In this document: positions 60,127 to 64,000 of the stretch, piece after piece | Numbering within the stretch: position 1 is the stretch's first letter | How the letters are laid out: every line of letters starts with the position of its first letter | Source of the DNA: Pseudomonadota bacterium | Lineage (GTDB): Bacteria > Pseudomonadota > Alphaproteobacteria > Rhizobiales > Rhizobiaceae | Length of the DNA stretch: 64,000 nt | Reading direction: 5' to 3' | NCBI GenBank assembly: GCA_023435335.1 | Contig: JAEYRU010000285.1 | Coordinates: 14,435-78,434 of the forward strand | Translations under genes and position numbers: made by a program | Notes under the pieces: model-generated | What the model was told of the DNA's origin: nothing | Database searches by the model: none | The model's input: only the letters and a program-made list of their open reading frames with translations

Positions 60127-61407
60127 CTAGCCGAATGCCAGGTTGGGCAGCCACAGCACCAGGCCGGGCAGGAACAGCAGCGCCAGGATGACGGCGATGA
60201 TGGTTGCCACGAACGGTATGGCTTCGATGGTGTATTCCTCGACCTTCACGTTCATGAGCGAGCAGACCGCGTACATCGCCACGCCGACGGGCGGCGTCAT
60301 CCCGCCGAGCGTCACGATGCTCATCATCAGAATGCCGAAATGCACCGGGTCGAAGCCCGCCTGCGTCGCCACCGGCAGGAAGATCGGCGTCAGCAGGAGC
60401 ACAAGCACCGTGCTCTCGATGAAGAAGCCGGCGATCAGCAGGAACAGGAGCACGACCAGCACGACGACGTTGGGATCGCTGATCCCCGAGATCATCCATC
60501 CCGATATGCCCTGCGGCACCTGCAGATAGATGATGGCGAAGCCCACCATCCCGGACATCAGGATGATGATCATGATCAGGCCGATGTCGGAGATGGCGTG
60601 GTCGAAGGCGCGCTTCAGCTTCGCGCCCGTCATGTCGCGGTGGAACACGAACCCGACGAGCACCGCGTAGACGACGGCGAACGCGCCGACCTCGGAGGGC
60701 GTGAAGATTCCGCCGCGGATGGTGAGCACCAGCGCGACCGGGAAGAGCAGCGCCCACTTTGCGGCCCATGCCGCGCTGCCCAGCGCCTTGAGCGTCGGCG
60801 GCTCCGTGTCGGCCACCACGTAGCCGCGCCTGCGCGCGATCAGATAGGTGGTGATCATCAGTGCGGTCATCATGAGCAGGCCCGGAATGATGCCCGCGAT
60901 GAACAGCCGGCCGATCGAGACGTTGCCGACATAGCCGTAGAGGATCAAGCCGATTGACGGGGGGATGGTCGCGGTTATCAGGGATCCCACCGCGATCGCC
61001 GCCGCGGAGAAGCCCTTTCCGTAGCCCTTGGCCACCATCGTCGGCCCGAGGATGCGCGCCTCCATCGCGGCGTCGGCGACGGCGGAACCGGAGATGCCGC
61101 CCATCAGTGTGGAGAGCACGATCGCCACCTGCGCCAGCCCTCCCGCCATCCAGCCGACGGCGACGTAGGAGAATCGGAACAGCCGGTCGGTGATGCCGCT
61201 CTCGTTCATCAGGTGGCCGGCAAACACGAAGAACGGCACCGCCAGCAGCGGGAAGCTCTGGCTCATCGTGGCGATCTTCTGCACGCCGATTGACATCGGC
61301 ATGCCGGCGTCGGTGAGGAAGAACACGAAGCCCGAGATGCCGATCGCGAAGGCGACCGGCGCGCCGAGGAACATCAGCGTGAAGAACAGGACGGAGATCA
61401 GCAGCAT
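60127..61407 (-). CDS. dctM: TRAP transporter large permease
   Basis: 426-residue DctM-type permease with about twelve to thirteen transmembrane segments. TRAP signature stretches include PFFVFAGHLMNESGITDRLFRF and the GGISGSAVADAAM, TATIPPSIGLILYG and LGGMTPPVG loops. It forms the sodium-driven transport channel with DctQ; the substrate is inferred from the attached mannonate dehydratase (a hexuronate or sugar acid). Starts 3 bases after dctQ. Confidence 0.95.
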   Translation of the reverse strand: MLLISVLFFTLMFLGAPVAFAIGISGFVFFLTDAGMPMSIGVQKIATMSQSFPLLAVPFFVFAGHLMNESGITDRLFRFSYVAVGWMAGGLAQVAIVLSTLMGGISGSAVADAAMEARILGPTMVAKGYGKGFSAAAIAVGSLITATIPPSIGLILYGYVGNVSIGRLFIAGIIPGLLMMTALMITTYLIARRRGYVVADTEPPTLKALGSAAWAAKWALLFPVALVLTIRGGIFTPSEVGAFAVVYAVLVGFVFHRDMTGAKLKRAFDHAISDIGLIMIIILMSGMVGFAIIYLQVPQGISGWMISGISDPNVVVLVVLLFLLIAGFFIESTVLVLLLTPIFLPVATQAGFDPVHFGILMMSIVTLGGMTPPVGVAMYAVCSLMNVKVEEYTIEAIPFVATIIAVILALLFLPGLVLWLPNLAFG

Positions 61408-61410
61408 CGC

Positions 61411-61926
61411 CTACAGCTCCGCCGGGACGCTGGTCTCGTCGGGGGCGCGCGAGTAGACCAGGGTGCGCCCGTCCGTCCGCATCGTCCACGCCACATAGAG
61501 GTTGCGCAAGAGCGCCACGCCGAGCATGGCGCATCCGGCGGGCACCGCCAGCGTGACCCAGGCATAGGAGAGCCCGCTGTCGCCGAAGGTACGCTGCCAG
61601 TTCTGCAGCGCCAGCTTGACGCCCTCGATCGCGAGCATGGCGAGAAACACGAGGATGATCCCCGCCAGCACCGCTTCGATCGCGAGCCTGTTGCGATGCG
61701 GCAGCCAGGAGACCAGCAGGTCGATGCCGATATGCCCCTTCTGGCGCATGGCGCGCGCGGCGCCGAAGAAGCACAGCCATATGAAGAGCAGCTGCGCGAG
61801 GTCCACCGACCAGATCAGCGGATGCCCGAAAGAGCGCATGACGCCGGCCGCGAACACCAGCACGCAGATCGTGGCCAGCAGGCCGGCGGCAATGAGGAAT
61901 TCGATTTGCGCCAGTCGACGGAGCAT
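61411..61926 (-). CDS. dctQ: TRAP transporter small permease
   Basis: 171 residues, four transmembrane helices, with the DctQ pattern LLFIWLCFFGAARAMRQKGHIGIDLL. The start at 61926 is set by GGAGGGG just upstream; an ATG 27 bases earlier is an alternative but falls inside the upstream hairpin. It lies between dctP and dctM in the standard order. Confidence 0.93.
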   Translation of the reverse strand: MLRRLAQIEFLIAAGLLATICVLVFAAGVMRSFGHPLIWSVDLAQLLFIWLCFFGAARAMRQKGHIGIDLLVSWLPHRNRLAIEAVLAGIILVFLAMLAIEGVKLALQNWQRTFGDSGLSYAWVTLAVPAGCAMLGVALLRNLYVAWTMRTDGRTLVYSRAPDETSVPAEL

Positions 61927-61947
61927 GCTCCCCTCCGGAAAAAGAGC

Positions 61948-61974
61948 GCGCATGAGCGCCTGGCGCCCATGCGC
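61948..61974 (-). other. Intercistronic hairpin between dctP and dctQ
   Basis: GCGCATG / CATGCGC arms (61948-61954 with 61968-61974), with further GC pairing inside the loop, 14 bases after the dctP stop. There is no T-run. This is the usual place for a structure that keeps binding-protein mRNA in excess. Confidence 0.65.
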
Positions 61975-61988
61975 AAGTGGGGAGAGGC

Positions 61989-62969
61989 TTACTTGGCCGC
62001 GATGGCCTGCAGTTCGTCGCGCAGGGCCCCGTAGCCGAGCTTGTCGTAGACGCCCGCCGTTGCTTCCTTGAACGGCGTCACATCGATCTCGTTGATCGTC
62101 ATGCCGGCCGCCTTGAGGTCGCCCTCGATCTTGCCGAGCGCGTCGCGCGTGCCGTAGGAGGCGACGTCGCCAGCCTTCAGCGCCTCGTCGCGCAGCACCT
62201 TCTGCAGGTCGGCGGGCAGGCTGTCGAACCAGGCCGCGCTCGTCACCAGGCCGGTGATGAGATTGATGTGTCCGGTCTTGGTGAGCACCTTGGTGACCTC
62301 GAACAGCTTCGAGCCGTAGCCGGCGGGCAATTGCGCCTCGACCGAGTCGATGACCTTCTGCTGCAGCGCAGAGTAGACCTCGGCATAGGGCATCGGGGTG
62401 GGCACCGCGCCCATGGCAGTGACCGTCTCGACCCACACCGGCGCGCCAGGCGTGCGCATGCGGTTGCCCGACAGGTCAGCCGGAGTGTTCACCGGGCCGG
62501 CGGTCCACAGATGCCGCTCGCCCTGCCACCAGTTGAACGACAGCACCTGGTGACCGGACGTGTCGTGCAGCTTCTGCACCCATTCCTCGAACTTGTCCGA
62601 GGTGACGACCTTGCGGATCCCGTCATAGCCGTTGGCCAGATAGGGCGCACCCAGCACCCCGAACTCGTTGACGAAGTTGGCGAGACGCCCGCCGTCCACC
62701 ACGACCGCGACCGGTGCGCCTGCACGCGCCTGCTCCAGCACGTCCTCGTCCGGGCCGAGCTGCGAATTGGGGAACAGCTTGACCTCGATCTTGCCGCCCG
62801 ACGCGGTGGCCACGCCCTCCACGAAACTCTCCAGCCCCTTGTAAAGCGGGTCTGAAGTTGCGAGCGCGGTGTTGACGCTGAGCGTGTAATCTGCTGCCAG
62901 CGCGGCCGAGCCGACGCCAAATGTGATGACTGCCGACGCGGCGAGCGCGCCCATGGATGTGATTTTCAT
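61989..62969 (-). CDS. dctP: TRAP transporter substrate-binding protein
   Basis: 326-residue periplasmic DctP protein. The signal peptide is ITSMGALAASAVITFGVGSAALA. GGKIEVKLFPNSQLGPDEDVLEQ is the family hinge block; GNRMRTPGAPVWVETVTAMGA and PMPYAEVYSALQQKVIDSVEAQ hold the conserved Arg and the carboxylate-binding region. The conserved Arg fits an acid ligand such as a uronate or sugar acid. First gene of dctP-dctQ-dctM-uxuA, divergent from the GntR regulator; AGGAATTC precedes the ATG. Confidence 0.94.
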   Translation of the reverse strand: MKITSMGALAASAVITFGVGSAALAADYTLSVNTALATSDPLYKGLESFVEGVATASGGKIEVKLFPNSQLGPDEDVLEQARAGAPVAVVVDGGRLANFVNEFGVLGAPYLANGYDGIRKVVTSDKFEEWVQKLHDTSGHQVLSFNWWQGERHLWTAGPVNTPADLSGNRMRTPGAPVWVETVTAMGAVPTPMPYAEVYSALQQKVIDSVEAQLPAGYGSKLFEVTKVLTKTGHINLITGLVTSAAWFDSLPADLQKVLRDEALKAGDVASYGTRDALGKIEGDLKAAGMTINEIDVTPFKEATAGVYDKLGYGALRDELQAIAAK

Positions 62970-63011
62970 GAATTCCTCCCGTGATCCAACGCTGCACTGT
63001 GAATTGGATAA

Positions 63012-63030
63012 CTGGTATGGTAGTATGGCA
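63012..63030. promoter_or_regulatory. Candidate GntR operator between dctP and the regulator gene
   Basis: Within the 78-base divergent gap, CTGGTATGGTAGTATGGCA has near-duplicate TGGTATGG / TAGTATGG units and resembles TGGTA-type sites of FCD regulators. Its position between the two starts suits autoregulation and operon control. Confidence 0.4.
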
Positions 63031-63047
63031 GACGCGGAGGAGTCAAT

Positions 63048-63749
63048 ATGAACCTTACCCTTCCTGTCGAGGAACCGGCCGGCGCGGGGCGCGGCGCCAC
63101 CGTCAGCCATCGCGTGTTTGATGCCCTGCGTCGGGCGATCGTCCAGGGAAGGCTGCTTCCCGGAAACACCCTGTCCGAGGCGGACGTGGCGAAGCAGCTC
63201 GGCGTCTCGCGGCAGCCGGTGCGCGAGGCCTTCATCAAGCTCGCGGAGGCCGGGCTGGTGGGGATCCGCCCGCAGCGGGGAACGCTGGTTCTGCTGATAT
63301 CTCGCCGCGAGGTGGAGAACGCGCGCTTCCTGCGAGAGGCGATCGAGGTGGCCATCGCCCGCAAGGCCGCGCTGGAAGCGACGCCGGCCCACATTGCGGT
63401 GATGCGCGAGACGCTTGAGGCCCAGCGCGAGGCCAGCGCCCGCGGCGACGCGCCTGCCTTCATCAGCGCCGACGACGCCCTGCACCAAGCCATTGCCCGC
63501 AGCGCGGAATGCGAGCACGCGTGGAAAGTGCTGGACGGCCTGAAGGTCCAGATGGACCGGGTGCGCTATCTCTCGATGGAGGAAGCGACGCCAATTCCGG
63601 TGCTGATCGCCCAGCATGATGCGATCGTCGATGCGATCGCCGCCGGCGATCCCGACAAAGCCGAGGCGGCCATGCATACCCACCTTTCGGAGATCCTCCG
63701 CTCGCTTCCGCGTATCGTGGCGGCGCATCCGGAAATGTTCAGCGCGTGA
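63048..63749 (+). CDS. GntR-family regulator, FCD subgroup
   Basis: 233 residues. The N-terminal winged helix (LRRAIVQGRLLPGNTLSEADVAKQLGVSRQPVREAFIKL) covers about residues 27-70. The all-helical FCD effector domain has its metal-binding residues in DDALHQAI, AQHDAIVDAI and MHTHLSEI. FCD regulators next to uxuA and TRAP genes usually respond to a uronate or sugar-acid intermediate and act as repressors. CGGAGGAG precedes the ATG. Divergent from dctP. Confidence 0.93.
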   Translation: MNLTLPVEEPAGAGRGATVSHRVFDALRRAIVQGRLLPGNTLSEADVAKQLGVSRQPVREAFIKLAEAGLVGIRPQRGTLVLLISRREVENARFLREAIEVAIARKAALEATPAHIAVMRETLEAQREASARGDAPAFISADDALHQAIARSAECEHAWKVLDGLKVQMDRVRYLSMEEATPIPVLIAQHDAIVDAIAAGDPDKAEAAMHTHLSEILRSLPRIVAAHPEMFSA

Positions 63750-63859
63750 ATTGGTCGAGGCGCGGCGGGTCACGGACACATCTGTTCCTCGCCACGCCCG
63801 GCATTTCAGCCGTCTGGCCATTGGGTTGCGCCATGATCGCTTCGCGACCAGGCTGGGAA

Positions 63860-63917
63860 GACGGGCGGCCGTTCGGACGCTCATCTTAGTAACAGTGCGA
63901 CCTTACGGCCGCCCGTC
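63860..63917. repeat. Long perfect inverted repeat in the last 251 bases
   Basis: The right-hand end (63750-64000) has no credible gene. It holds a perfect 13-bp inverted repeat GACGGGCGGCCGT / ACGGCCGCCCGTC (63860-63872 and 63905-63917) separated by 32 bases. There is no T-run, so a simple terminator is unlikely. It may be an intergenic repeat element or belong to a gene beyond the window. Confidence 0.6.
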
Positions 63918-64000
63918 CGGTGGCTTGCCCGGATGCACGTGGATCCCGCTTCGCTCCCTCCCGGGAGCTTCGCAGGACGCCGCTCGGCAGGCATTAACGC

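Noticed and set aside
59600..61780. 726-codon minus-strand frame over uxuA and dctM
   Set aside because: Runs in a different frame from both genes, Arg/Ala-rich, no recognisable domain; the true frames have full-length family matches.

Overview
The window is GC-rich (roughly 63-66% by eye) and densely coded. It reads as a chromosomal segment of an alphaproteobacterium of the order Hyphomicrobiales (Rhizobiales), most like Phyllobacteriaceae (Mesorhizobium/Aquamicrobium-type). The evidence is family content: a Brucella-type Omp10 lipoprotein, the gbpR-chvE-gguABC sugar cluster, a rhizobial glpRDSTPQUVK glycerol operon, CpdR beside tRNA-Val, homospermidine synthase, and an mmgR/suhB-type small RNA. 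I saw no insertion sequence, prophage, CRISPR array or plasmid origin.

Layout. 1-8.8 kb: the start of a response regulator, oligoendopeptidase F, a coupled pabB-pabC-DUF3445 (heme oxidative demethylase type) operon, homospermidine synthase, Omp10, a membrane zinc peptidase and a PaaK-like ligase. 8.9-19 kb: an envelope and housekeeping stretch with a LysM-fused 5'-nucleotidase, ferrochelatase, an SPFH/NfeD pair, an outer-membrane barrel, galU (minus), and a lytic transglycosylase coupled to a DUF459 SGNH-fold protein that lacks two catalytic residues. 19-27 kb (minus): gltD, a possible 40-residue ORF, gltB, and a membrane diguanylate cyclase. 27.2-31 kb: threonine aldolase, then a four-gene bufferin-type RiPP operon (DUF2282 precursor, DUF692 multinuclear iron oxidase, DUF2063 partner, DoxX). 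31-36 kb: Hsp20 with a possible RNA thermometer, strong unexplained hairpins, an alpha/beta hydrolase, hisN, the mmgR/suhB-type sRNA, an N-formylglutamate amidohydrolase, cpdR, tRNA-Val(GAC), and a leftover type I secretion C-terminal domain.

36-48.6 kb is a sugar-acid catabolic island. xylD, xylX and gbpR are on the minus strand, divergent from chvE-gguA-gguB-gguC-araD-SDR-dgoK. It pairs a ChvE-type ABC importer with non-phosphorylative oxidation of pentoses/galactose. 48.7-58.8 kb (minus) is the complete glycerol regulon: glpR, glpD, the ABC importer glpSTPQUV, and glpK. 58.9-63.7 kb holds mannonate dehydratase behind a TRAP transporter (dctPQM), with a divergent FCD-type GntR regulator.

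Most notable: the bufferin-type operon, whose DUF2063 gene appears to have lost a standard start codon; the glycerol ABC ATPases, whose degenerate motifs fall in one composite ATP site; the SGNH protein with substituted nucleophile and His; the sRNA; and GC-rich hairpins directly downstream of all three solute-binding-protein genes.
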